A stretch of DNA of 64,000 nt. It comes from Serripes groenlandicus (lineage: Eukaryota; Mollusca; Bivalvia; Cardiida; Cardiidae). The stretch is taken from positions 55,332,782 to 55,396,781 of the forward strand of contig JASEVX010000013.1 of assembly GCA_031761405.1 (NCBI GenBank). Direction: 5' to 3'. The first letter of the stretch is position 1. Each line of letters opens with the position of its first letter. Shown one piece after another: positions 26,162 to 38,100 of the stretch. Both the position numbers and the translations under genes were made by a program. The notes under the pieces are model-generated. The model saw only the letters and a list, made by a program, of their open reading frames with translations. It was not told where the DNA came from and made no database searches.

Positions 26162-29100
26162 CTGAAACATAAACATGAATGATTAACCCTTTCCCTCATA
26201 TAGACGCTTTCTGAAGCCTCTGCAGCAAAAGGTTTTTTGAAAATATAGTGACAAAAGAAGAAATTGGTCAAAATGAGCAATTTCTCCGTTTGACACAATG
26301 TTTTCCACTTTTCGTCATTTTGACAAAATATGTTCAAAGTCGTCCTGCTGCAGAATTGTCGTATGAGGGAAAGGGTTAACTAATGCCCACATACAGCAAA
26401 TCTACAGCAGACAACTGAAGACATAGATCTCGGCAAAAACATTGAACATTTCTATAAATGAAAGTATGGTCTTTGAATAGTTTTAAAAGTCATCAGCTGC
26501 AGATGCGTCAAAATGCGCCTGCAAGTGGGAAAGGGTCAAGAAAATGTTTTATTGTATGTCGGTACATTTTCCGGCGCAAATAAATTCAGATTGTCATGCG
26601 CAGTTCAGATATGACGGATTAAAATTTCGTATCCCACCTGGTGAAAATACAAGATTGTGCGCGGATTACTTTCAGCGAGGTCCCCGTTTTGAATCACGAA
26701 AAAAGTTGACATTACTTTTTCTCTGGCCGATAAAAATGTCATATAGCTTAGAAAGAGCAAGGCATTGATATCTTACTGCACTCTTTCATTATTTATCACT
26801 AATAAGTGTTTTAACCCGTTCGCCTCTGCAGCAGACAACTTTAGAAAACATTGTGACAAAAGGAGAAATTAATCAAAACGAGCAATTTCTCCCTTTGCCA
26901 CAATGTTTTCAACTTATTGCAGTTATTATACCTTCATTTATAGAGATTTTCTGTGTTTTTGTCTAGATGTTTCTAAAGTCGTCTGCTGCAGATTTGCTAT
27001 ATGTGGGAAAGGGTTAAGGAATATGTGTGTTGCCTGCCAATATGTAATTATTTGAAAATGTGACAGACAGACAGATAAACATTATAGAAGTGATCTCTAT
27101 TTATAAAGAAAATGTCATTGCTCAAAGCTAAAATTAGAATAGTTTGTATATATACGCAGTGGAATCCATTTGCAATATGATCTGACAGCCTATCATTGAC
27201 AGGTAATAAAAAGATGTACATACTTTCTAATTAATTCAACAGCATCCTCGTACTTCAAACCTGCTTCCATCAGTGCCAGTGCGACCAACACAGGGGCTCT
27301 GTAACAAATAGATAGATAGATAAACTGTTTATATATTAGTTTAACACTATGACTTTTCAACTGAGTTGAAAACATTGTAAGAAAATTCTCCCTTTTCCCA
27401 CAATGTTTTCTTCAAGATATGTTATGTCTGTGACAGAGGCATTTTACTACCCACCATCTCATTCTGTACAAGGTAAAGTGTATAGGGATACTCAGTTATA
27501 ACAGTTACCCTTATAAAGACAACTTCAAACTCATCTATAACATCTTTTTCATTTCGACACAATGTTTTCACCTCTATATCCAATCATCATATTCTCATTT
27601 ATAGAATGTTTCCTTATTCCTTATTTAAGTTCCTTTCGTTTGGTTGCCATGGAATTCTGCATGGATCAACACAATTTGCAGGAATCATAGTGAGGACATT
27701 GAGAGGATGCTTTCTGTGAAATTTCATCCAAATTTACCCACTGGTTACAGAGAAGATGACTGATGATTATAAATTAAAGAACAATTTCTCCTTTAGTAAG
27801 CTGCTGCAGGCATCAGAAAACGTCTGTATGTGGGCAAAGGTTAATAAGCATCTTTTCATTTTTGATTTGTTGTGGGTTTAACCCTTTCTCACATACAACA
27901 ACTCAGAAGTACCTGTTTCGACATTCTTCTTTTGCCGCAATGCTTTCAAATAAAGGGCCATAACTCTGTAAAGTAACATGCAATTGTAAGACCTTTGGGA
28001 TAAGCACATCTCCTCTTGGTATAGAAGCTTCATGTAAAATTTTATTAAATTCCACCCGGTGGTCTGTAAGAAATAGGCCGGACAAAATATGGCTTCCGAC
28101 CGACCGACACAGTGACTCCTACATACCCCCCTCTTCTTCGAAGTGGGTATAACAATAGCTCAGTTACATGACAATAGAACATCTATCCATAGATGACTAA
28201 CCAGTACATGTACTAGACATTGAACATGTCCTGCGAGCAAAACCAGAGACTCCTGCTCTAGGATTCCACACTCCCAACACCTCTGCCGGGACGGATTCAA
28301 AAGAGGGGGACTTTTAAAACTTGCGACCATTGATCAACTCACCTCCCTAAACCAGCCACACAGTGTACGGCCACACAGCACCCGGGCTCCTCCTTGAAGC
28401 GTGTTTTAAGGAGATTGAACCATTCATCGACAATCTTGTTTGGTGGGGGATTACCGTCATCAAACTGCCAGTCCTGGAAATAAATATCCTTACATGAAGC
28501 TATTGGCCTTAAACCCTTTCCCTCATACCACAATTCTGCAGCAGACGACTTTGAACATATTTTTTCAACAAATAGAAAATCTCTATAATTGAATGGATAA
28601 CCTATTACTTAAAGTGGAAAACATGCTGCAGAGGCGTCAGAAAGTGTCTATATGAGGGAAAGGGTTACGAGTCATATAAGTTCATAACAGTTACAGTTCA
28701 ATTCTCCTTTTACTATAGTGTTAAGTACTTTAACAATAGAACCACTCAGGAAACATCCTCATACAAATTAAGTTCAGACTTAGATTGGCACTGCCTTCTA
28801 GGAAAAGCTATTGTTCAAAGGGTGCGTTTCACTCCCATTCTGTTGCTGCATAATTTTCCTTCTTCCTAAATCAAAATTACATGGTTGTGCTTTTTCCTCA
28901 TTTATACAGGTCTCGTCACCTTTTACTATTGGACTGCATTGTTTTATATAAATCCTGTACAGTTTGAATGATGGTTTGGTTTTAAAAAAAAAAAAAAAAA
29001 AATCAGCCATATCACTTTTTTTCCTCGGTAGGTTAGGTTACCAGTACTACTGGTCCATTTATCCTGACACCAGCCTGTCAGTCGTAATGCTTAAACCCTA

Positions 29101-32100
29101 ACAACCCTGAGCGCATAGGAGTGTGCAGCCATTACTTAGCATTTTTAAAGTATTTGGTATGACCCCGACCAGGGATCGAACCCATGACCTCCCACACCCA
29201 GACAAAAGCTCTACCACTACACCAGCGAGGCGAGTCTATTACCATTACAGATGACCTAGATCAACCCTTAGACACACATTAAACCTGCAGCAGACTTTTT
29301 TTAACCCTTTCCCTCTTATAGACGCTTCTGCAGCCGACGGCTTTTTGAAAACATAGTGACAAAAGAAGAAATTGCTCAAGATGAGCCACAATGTTTTCCA
29401 CTTTTAGTCACATGTTATCCATTCAATTAGAGATTTTCCATATTTTGACAAAATATGTTCAAAGTCGTCTGCTGCATAATTATCGTATGAGAGAAAGGAT
29501 TAAACATTTGTGGTAGGCAATATTATTAAAACACTCTATAATAGAAAGGGTCATCATTGAATAGAAAACATTGTGACAAAAGGAGAAAACATTCATTTAC
29601 ATAAGCTATTTCTCACACGCCAAAATGTTTTCAAAAGATAGTCTGGTGCAGTTGTGTCAAAATGCCTTTGCTACTGGGAAGAGAGTGGTTAACAAATATT
29701 CTTGGAATCTGACATGCAGATTCAGAGATTTTTTTTGCCAAGTTTGAGCTTTTTTCTCCCTTTCTGATGCAACAGCAACCAAAGTTCTAAATAATATATA
29801 TATCTTTGACCAGATTTAAAGCAACATTCCTGCGAAATTAGTCATGGGGATAAGGAGATGTCATTTGAAGATTGACAGAGAGTGATCAAATTAGATCACC
29901 TTAAGCCTTCGGGTCAGGGAGTTTAAAAGCTGCACGTATACATCTTTCTTTCTTTTCCCACAATGTTATCAAGAAGCTAACTTCTACCAAGGCATCAGAG
30001 CTATATGAAGGAAAGGTTTTACAAAATAGATTGATTGATTGATTCTAAAGGTAAGTTTCTAATATTGCGGATTTGAGAGGTCAATTCAATAATGAACTAA
30101 ATAACAAAATCTGACCTTTGAAATTCCAGGGTCAGAAATTAAGCATTAGTCTAAGAGTTTGTTTTGTAAACATCAGTATTATCGAAAGTGGTTGCATTTT
30201 ATTTACTGTAGGTCTATAGACAGTATCCAACACAAGACAGTCTGAGTGGGCGGGAAGCTGGGCAAGTATCAAATTACATGATATTTTGTAAAGGTAACAT
30301 GCACCTAATGACAATGATCAGAGGAGAACATGTACTTCCTGTTATACCTGTCAACAGGAAGGTTTACATCAGAACTATGCATCTGATCATGTTTGTAATA
30401 TAATCAGTAGAAAATAACTCTGAAGCATTTCATTACACCATAATAGGTTCCGTTGCATTCCCCAGCAGACAAAAAGAGGTCTTATTGCATTCCCCAATAG
30501 ACAAAAAGAAGTCTTGTTGCATTCCCCAGTAGACGAAATGGGGTCTTGTTGCATCCCCTAGTAGACAATAAGAGGTCTTGTTTCATCCCCTAGTAGACAA
30601 AAAAGGTCTTGTTGCATCCCCTAGTAGACAAAAAGGGGTCTTGTTGCATCCCCAAGCAGACAATAAGAGGTCTTGTTGCATTCCAAAGTAGACAAAAAGA
30701 AGTATTGTTGCATCACCCGGTAGACAAATAGGGGCCTTGTTGCATCCTCTTGTAGACAAAAAGGGGTCTTGTTGCATCCCCCAGTTGACAAAAAGAAGAT
30801 TTGTTGCATCACCCGGTAGACAAATAGGGGCCTTGTTGCATCCTCTTGTAGACAGAAAGGGGTCTTGTTGCATCCCCTAGTAGACAGAAAGGGGTCTTGT
30901 TGCATCCCCTAATAGACAGAAAGGGGTCTTGTTGCATCCCCTAGTAGACAAAAAGGGGTCTTGTTGCATCGCCTAGTAGACAAAAGGGGGTCTTGTTGCA
31001 TCCCCTAGTAGACAGAAAGGGGTTTTGTTGCATCCCCCAGTAGACAAAAAGAAGACTTGTTGCATCACCCGGTAGACAAATAGGGGCCTTGTTGCATCCT
31101 CTTGTAGACAAAAAGGGGTCTTGCTGCATCCCCCAGTAGACAAAAAGAAGACTTGTTGCATCACCCGGTAGACAAAAAGGGGTCATGTTGCATCCCCTAG
31201 TAGACAGAAAGGGGTCTTGTTGCATCCCCTAGTAGACTTTTAAAAAGAAGACTTGTTGCATCACCCGGTAGACAAATAGGGGCCTTGTTGCATCCTCTTG
31301 TAGACAAAAAGGGGTCTTGTTGCATCCCCCAGTAGACAGAAAGTGGTCTTGTTGCATCCCCTAGTAGACAAAAAGAAGACTTGTTGCATCACACGGTAGA
31401 CAAATAGGGGCCTTGTTGCATCCTCTTGTAGACAAAAAGGGGTCTTGTTGCATCCCCCAGTAGACAAAAAGGGGTCTTGTTGCATCCCCCAGTAGACAAA
31501 AAGAAGACTTGTTGCATCACCCTGTAGACAAAAAGGAGTTTTGTTGCATCCACTTGTAGACAAAAAGGGGGTCTTGTTGCATCCCCTAGTAGACAAAAAG
31601 AAGACTTGTTGCATCACCCGGTAGACAAAAAGGGGTCTTGTTGCATCCTCTTGCAGACAAAAAGGGGTCTTTGTTGCATCCCCCAGTAGACAAAAAGAAG
31701 ACTTGTTGCATCACCCGGTAGACTTAAAGGGGTCTTGTTGCATCCTCTTGTACACAAAAAGGGGTCTTGTTGCATCCCCCAGTAGACAAAAAGAAGACTT
31801 GTTGCATCACCCGGTAGACAAATAGGGGCCTTGTTGCATCCCCTAGTAGACAGAAAGGGGTCTTGTTGCATCCCCTAGTAGACAAAAAGAAGACTTGTTG
31901 CATCACCTGGTAGACAAATAGGGGCCTTGTTGCATCCCCTAGTAGACAGAAAGGGGTCTTGTTGCATCCCCCAGTAGACAAAAAGGGGTCTTGTTGCATC
32001 CCCTAGTAGACAAAAAGAAGACTTGTTGCATCACCCGGTAGACAAATAGGGGCCTTGTTGCATCCTCTTGTAGACAAAAAGGGGTCTTGTTGCATCCCCC

Positions 32101-35100
32101 AGTAGACAAAAAGAAGACTTGTTGCATCCCCTGGTAGACAAATAGGGGCCTTGTTGCATCCACTAGTAGACAAAAAGGGGTCTTGTTGCATCCCCTAGTA
32201 GACACAAAGAAGACTTGTTGCATCACCCGGTAGACAAAAAGGGGTCTTGTTGCATCCCCTAGTAGACAAAAGGGGGTCTTGTTGTATCCCCTAGTAGACA
32301 GAAAGGGGTTTTGTTGCATCCCCCAGTAGACAAAAAGAAGACTTGTTGCATCACCCGGTAGACAAATAGGGGCCTTGTTGCATCCTCTTGTAGACAAAAA
32401 GGGGTCTTGTTGCATCCCCCAGTAGACAAAAAGAAGACTTGTTGCATCACCCGGTATACACAAAGGGGTCTTCTTGCATCCCCTAGTAGACAGAAAGGGG
32501 TCTTGTTGCATCCCCTAGTAGACAAAAAGAACACTTGTTGCATCACCCGGTAGACAAATAGGGGCCTTGTTGCATCCTCTTGTAGACAAAAAGGGGTCTT
32601 GTTGCATCCCCCAGTCGACAGAAAGGGGTCTTGTTGCATCCCCCAGTAGACAGAAAGGGGTCTTGTTGCATCCCCTAGTAGACAAAAAGAAGACTTGCTG
32701 CATCACACGGTAGACAAATAGGGGCCTTGTTGCATCCTCTTGTAGACAAAAAGGGGTCTTGTTGCATCCCCCAGTAGATAAAAAGGGGTCTTGTTGCATC
32801 CCCCAGTAGACAAAAAGAAGACTTGTTGCATCACCCGGTAGACAAAAAGGGGTCTTGTTGCATCCCCTAGTATACAGAAAGGGGTCTTGTTGCATCCCCT
32901 AGTAGACAAAAAGAAGACTTGTTGCATCACCCGGTAGACAAAAAGAAGACTTGTTGCATCTCCCGGTAGACAAAAAGGGGTCTTGTTGCATCACCTAGTA
33001 TACAGAAAGGGGTCTTGTTGCATCCCCTAGTAGACAAAAAGAAGACTTGTTGCATCACCCGGTAGACAAATAGGGGCCTTGTTGCATCCTCTTGTAGACA
33101 AAAAGGGGTCTTGTTGCATCCCCCAGTAGACAGAAAGGGGTCTTGTTGCATCCCCTAGTAAACAAAAAGAAGACTTGTTGCATCATCCGGTAGATAAAAA
33201 GGGGTCTTGTTGCATCCCCCAGTAGACAAAAAGAAGACTTGTTGCATCACCCGGTAGACAAAAAGGGGTCTTGTTGCATCCCCTAGTATACAGAAAGGGG
33301 TCTTGTTGCATCCCCTAGTAGACAAAAAGAAGACTTGTTGCATCACCCGGTAGACAAAAAGAAGACTTGTTGCATCTCCCGGTAGACAAAAAGGGGTCTT
33401 GTTGCATCCCCTAGTATACAGAAAGGGGTCTTGTTGCATCCCCTAGTAGACAAAAAGAAGACTTGTTGCATCACGCGGTAGACAAATAGGGGCCTTGTTG
33501 CATCCTCTTGTAGACAAAAAGGGGTCTTTTTGCATCCCCCAGTAGACAAAAAGAAGACTTGTTGCATCACCCGGTAGACAAATAGGGGCCTTGTTGCATC
33601 CACTAGTAGACAAAAAGGGGTCTTGTTGCATCCCCTAGTAGACAGAAAGAAGACTTGTTGCATCACCTGGTAGACAAAAAGGGGTCTTGTTGCATACTCT
33701 TGTAGACAGAAAGGGGTCTTGTTGCATCCCACAGTAGACAAATAGGGGCCTTGTTGCATCCTCTTGTAGAGAGAAAGGGGTCTTGTTGCATCCCCCAGTA
33801 GACAAAAAGAAGACTTGTTGCATCACCCAGTAGACAAAAGGGGTCTTGTTGCATCCCCAAGTAGACAAAAAGAAGACTTGTTGCATCACCCGGTAGACAA
33901 AAAGGGGTCTTGTTGCATCCCCTAGTAGACAGAAAGGGGTCTTGTTGCATCCCCTAGTAGACAAAAAGAAGACTTGTTGCATCACCCGGTAGACAAATAG
34001 GGGCCTTGTTGCATCCTCTTGTAGACAAAAAGGGGTCTTGTTGCATCCCCTAGTATACAGAAAGGGGTCTTGTTGCATCCCCTAGTAGACAAAAAGAAGA
34101 CTTGTTGCATCACCCGGTAGACAAAAAGAAGACTTGTTGCATCTCCCGGTATACAAAAAGGGGTCTTGTTGCATCCCCTAGTATACAGAAAGGGGTCTTG
34201 TTGCATCCCCTAGTAGACAAAAAGAAGACTTGTTGCATCACCCGGTAGACAAATAGGGGCCTTGTTGCATCCTCTTGTAGACAAAAAGGGGTCTTTTTGC
34301 ATCCCCCAGTAGACAAAAAGAAGACTTGTTGCATCACCCGGTAGACAAATAGGGGCCTTGTTGCATCCACTAGTAGACAAAAAGAAGACTTGTTGCATCA
34401 CCTGGTAGACAAAAAGGGGTCTTGTTGCATACTCTTGTAGACAGAAAGGGGTCTTGTTGCATCCCACAGTAGACAAATAGGGCCCTTGTTGCATCCTCTT
34501 GTAGAGAGAAAGGGGTCTTGTTGCATCCCCCAGTAGACAAAAAGAAGACTTGTTGCATCACCCAGTAGACAAAAGGGGTCTTGTTGCATCCCCAAGTAGA
34601 CAAAAAGAAGACTTGTTGCATCACCCGGTAGACAAAAAGGGGTCTTGTTGCATCCCCTAGTAGACAGAAAGGGGTCTTGTTGCATCCCCTAGTAGACAAA
34701 AAGAAGACTTGTTGCATCACCCGGTAGACAAATAGGGGCCTTGTTGCATCCTCTTGTAGACAAAAAGGGGTCTTGTTGCATCCACAGTAGACATAAAAGA
34801 ATGCACCTTCCAGTACTTAGTCAAATAGGGGTATTGTTGCATCTCAAAGAAGACAAATAGGGGTATTGTTGCATCCCATAGAAGACAAATAGGGTCTGGT
34901 TGCATCCCTTAAAAGACAAATAGGGGTCTTGTTGCATCCTCTAGAAGTAAGATAGGTCAGGTCTTGTTGCATCCCCAGTAGACAGAAAGGTCTTGTTGCA
35001 TCCACAGTAGACATAAAAGAATGCACCTTCCAGTACTTAATCAAATAGGGGTATTTTTACATCTCATAAAAGACAAATAGGGGTCTTGTTGCATCCCCTA

Positions 35101-38100
35101 AAAGACAAATAGGGGTCTTGTTGCATCCCGTAAAAGACAAATAGGGTTCTTGTTGCATCCTCTAGAAGTAAAGTCTTGTTGCATCCCCCAGTAGATAAAT
35201 AGGGGTCTTCTTGCATCCCCCAGTAGACAAAAAGGGGGCTTGTTGCATCCCTTAAAAGACAAATAGGGGTCTTGTTGCATCCCCAGTAGACAGAAAGGGG
35301 TCTTGTTGCATCCCCCAGTAGACCAATAGGGGTCTTCTTGCATCCCTAGTAGACAACAAGATGTGTTTGTGAAACACTGATGCCCCCGAATGGCAACATC
35401 TAGGTCAAAGGTCAAGGTCAAATTTTGGTACTGACAGAAAGGTCATGTCACAAGGAATACACATGTATGTGAAATATGGTAGCCGTACCTGTTATGGTTC
35501 AAAAGGAGCGGTCAAGGTTAAAGTTTTTTTCCACAGACAGACAGACAGGCCAAAAACTAGATGCCCACCGAATCGGTGATTCCGGGGGCATAAAGAGGTC
35601 TTGTTGCATCTCCCAGTAGACAAATAGGGGTCTTGTTGCATCCCCCAGTAGACAGAAAAGAGGTCTTGTTGCATCTCCCAGTAGACCGAAAAGTGGTCTT
35701 GTTGCATCCCCTTGTAGACAAATAGGGGTCTTGTTGCATCCCCCAGTAGTCAAATAGGGATCTTGTTGCATCCTCCAGTAGACAAATAGGGGTCTTGTTG
35801 CATCCCCCAGTAGTCAAATAGGGGTCTTGTTGCATCCCCCAAGAAGACAAAAAGGGGTCTTGTTGCATCCTCCAGTAGACAAATAGGGGTCTTGTTGCAT
35901 CCCCCAGTAGACAAATAGGGGTACTGTTGCATCCCCTAGTAGACAAACAGAGGTCTTGTTGCATTCTCTAGTAGACAGATAGGGGTCTTGTTGCATCCCC
36001 TAGTAGACAAATAGGGGTCTTGTTGCATCCTCCAGTAGACAAATAGGGGTCTTGTTGCATCCCCCAGTAGTCAAATAGGGGTCTTGTTGCATCCCCCAGT
36101 AGACAAATAGGGGTACTGTTGCATCCCCTAGTAGACAAATAGGGGTCTTGTTGCATCCCCCAAGAAGACAAAAAGGGCTCTTGTTGCACCCCCCAGTAGT
36201 CAAATAGGGGTATTGTTGCATCCTCCAGTAGACAAATAGGGGTCTTGTTGCATCCCCCAGTAGTCAAATAGGGGTCTTGTTGCATTCCCCAAGAAGACAA
36301 AAAGGGGTCTTGTTGCATCCTCCAGTAGACAAATAGGGGTCTTGTTGCATCCCCCAGTAGACAAATAGGGCAACTGTTGCATCCCCTAGTAGACAGAGGT
36401 CTTGTTGCATTCTCTAGTAGACAGATAGGGGTCTTGTTGCATCCCCTAGTAGACAAACAGGGTTCTTGTTGCATCCTCTAGTAAACAAATAGGGGTCTTG
36501 TTGCATCCCCCAGTAGACAAACAGGGGTCTTGTTGCTTCCTCTAGTAGACAGATAGGGGTCTTGTTGCATCCCCTAGTAGACAGAAAAGAGGTCTGGTTG
36601 CATCCCTCAGTAGACAAATAGGGCCTTGTTGCGTCCCTCAGTAGACAAATAGGGCCTTGTTGCATCCCCCAGTAGACAGAAAAGGGGTATTGTTGCATCC
36701 CAGTAGATAGAAAGGGGTCTTGTTGCATTTCCCCCCTAAGAAAAAACGGTGCATTTATGTTTTCCTTCCATTAGACAATGTCGGACAAAAATGGATCTTG
36801 CTTCATTCCCATGTCAGATATAAAGGGGTAGGTTTGCTCATAATAATCTCCTTTTGCCAGAAGGTTATCAACTTTTATCAATAATTATACTTTCATTTAG
36901 ACAGATTTGTTCAATATTGTGCAATTGGAAAAGGTTAAATTAACTCACCAAAACTCGTATTCCCTCCAGATCCAATTTCTCAGTTTTATATGTGGGTTCA
37001 CAAACTCTCACCACATCTTTAACATTACGCTTCTTGAGTTCCTGCAATATGGACGGAGTTTGGTGGTTAACAAGTCATACATGTATCATAATATAACAAG
37101 AAACCGCTGATGGACGGACATCGCCAATCTATAGACCGGAATTGCTAGAGCAATCCGGCCAATAATAATAGTAGTACATAGTACCTACCCTTTCAGAAGA
37201 CATATAACACCTTAGCAGAAGACTTTTTAAAAACAGCGTGGGTTAAAGGGAAAACCACACTATTATCAGCAACTCCCTTTTCCCTCATGAATATGTATTT
37301 AATTTATTCAGACTGAGTTAGTATCAAACTCAAATTATAATTTATCAAATTTAAAAACAGACAACCACTAAGTTTACAGTTATTAACTTTGTGAGAGGTT
37401 GATACAAGATTGATGAACCCCACATTAAAGTTGTATAGTCATCCAGCCGAAAGGCAAGGTGAAACTGCTTGCAATGAAAATAACCTATCATCCAGACTGC
37501 AATGGTTCCAGCCCAAGAGTTGAGCAAAGTATTTTAATCACTCAATATAATTTAAAAATAAATCCGCCTTGTATATATAGTGAACTTTACTGCCAGGTGA
37601 ATAAATCTTGCATCTACCTTTCTTAACCCTTTCCCTCATATAGACGCTTTCTGCCTCTGCAGCAGACGGCCTTTTGAAAACATGGCGACAAAAGAATGAG
37701 CAATTTCTCCTTTTGTCACCATGTTTTCAACTCTATTCAATTGTTGTTCTTTCATTTAAAAGGAATTTCTTTGCTTTTACCTAGACATTTTCAAATTTCG
37801 TTTTATTATATGACATTTATACCGTATAAAATGAAGATAACATAACACATATTCCTCCTTTTTAACATCATAAACATTATGTTACAGGTAATATTCATAA
37901 ACATTAGGTTAACAGGAAATATCTTATCTATACATACATAGAAAGATAAAAAGCCTATACTTGGGAAGTCATAGAAGACTGGTGATGTTCGAATATTTCC
38001 TTATTACTGGTATTCAAATAATCAATCATCAATCAAATATTAAGGAAGGCCAGACTGTCAGTCAGATGAATATTATGCATGCTTGCCTCTTTCTTTCTCA

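Noticed and set aside
30583..36474. Many long - strand open frames of periodic peptide ([14 protein letters not shown] type)
   Set aside because: They are shadows of the 32-bp minisatellite, overlap each other in all frames, lie in a PTP4A intron and have no splice or start context.
30447..36728. CRISPR-like array
   Set aside because: The units are contiguous with no unique spacers, and the genome is eukaryotic.
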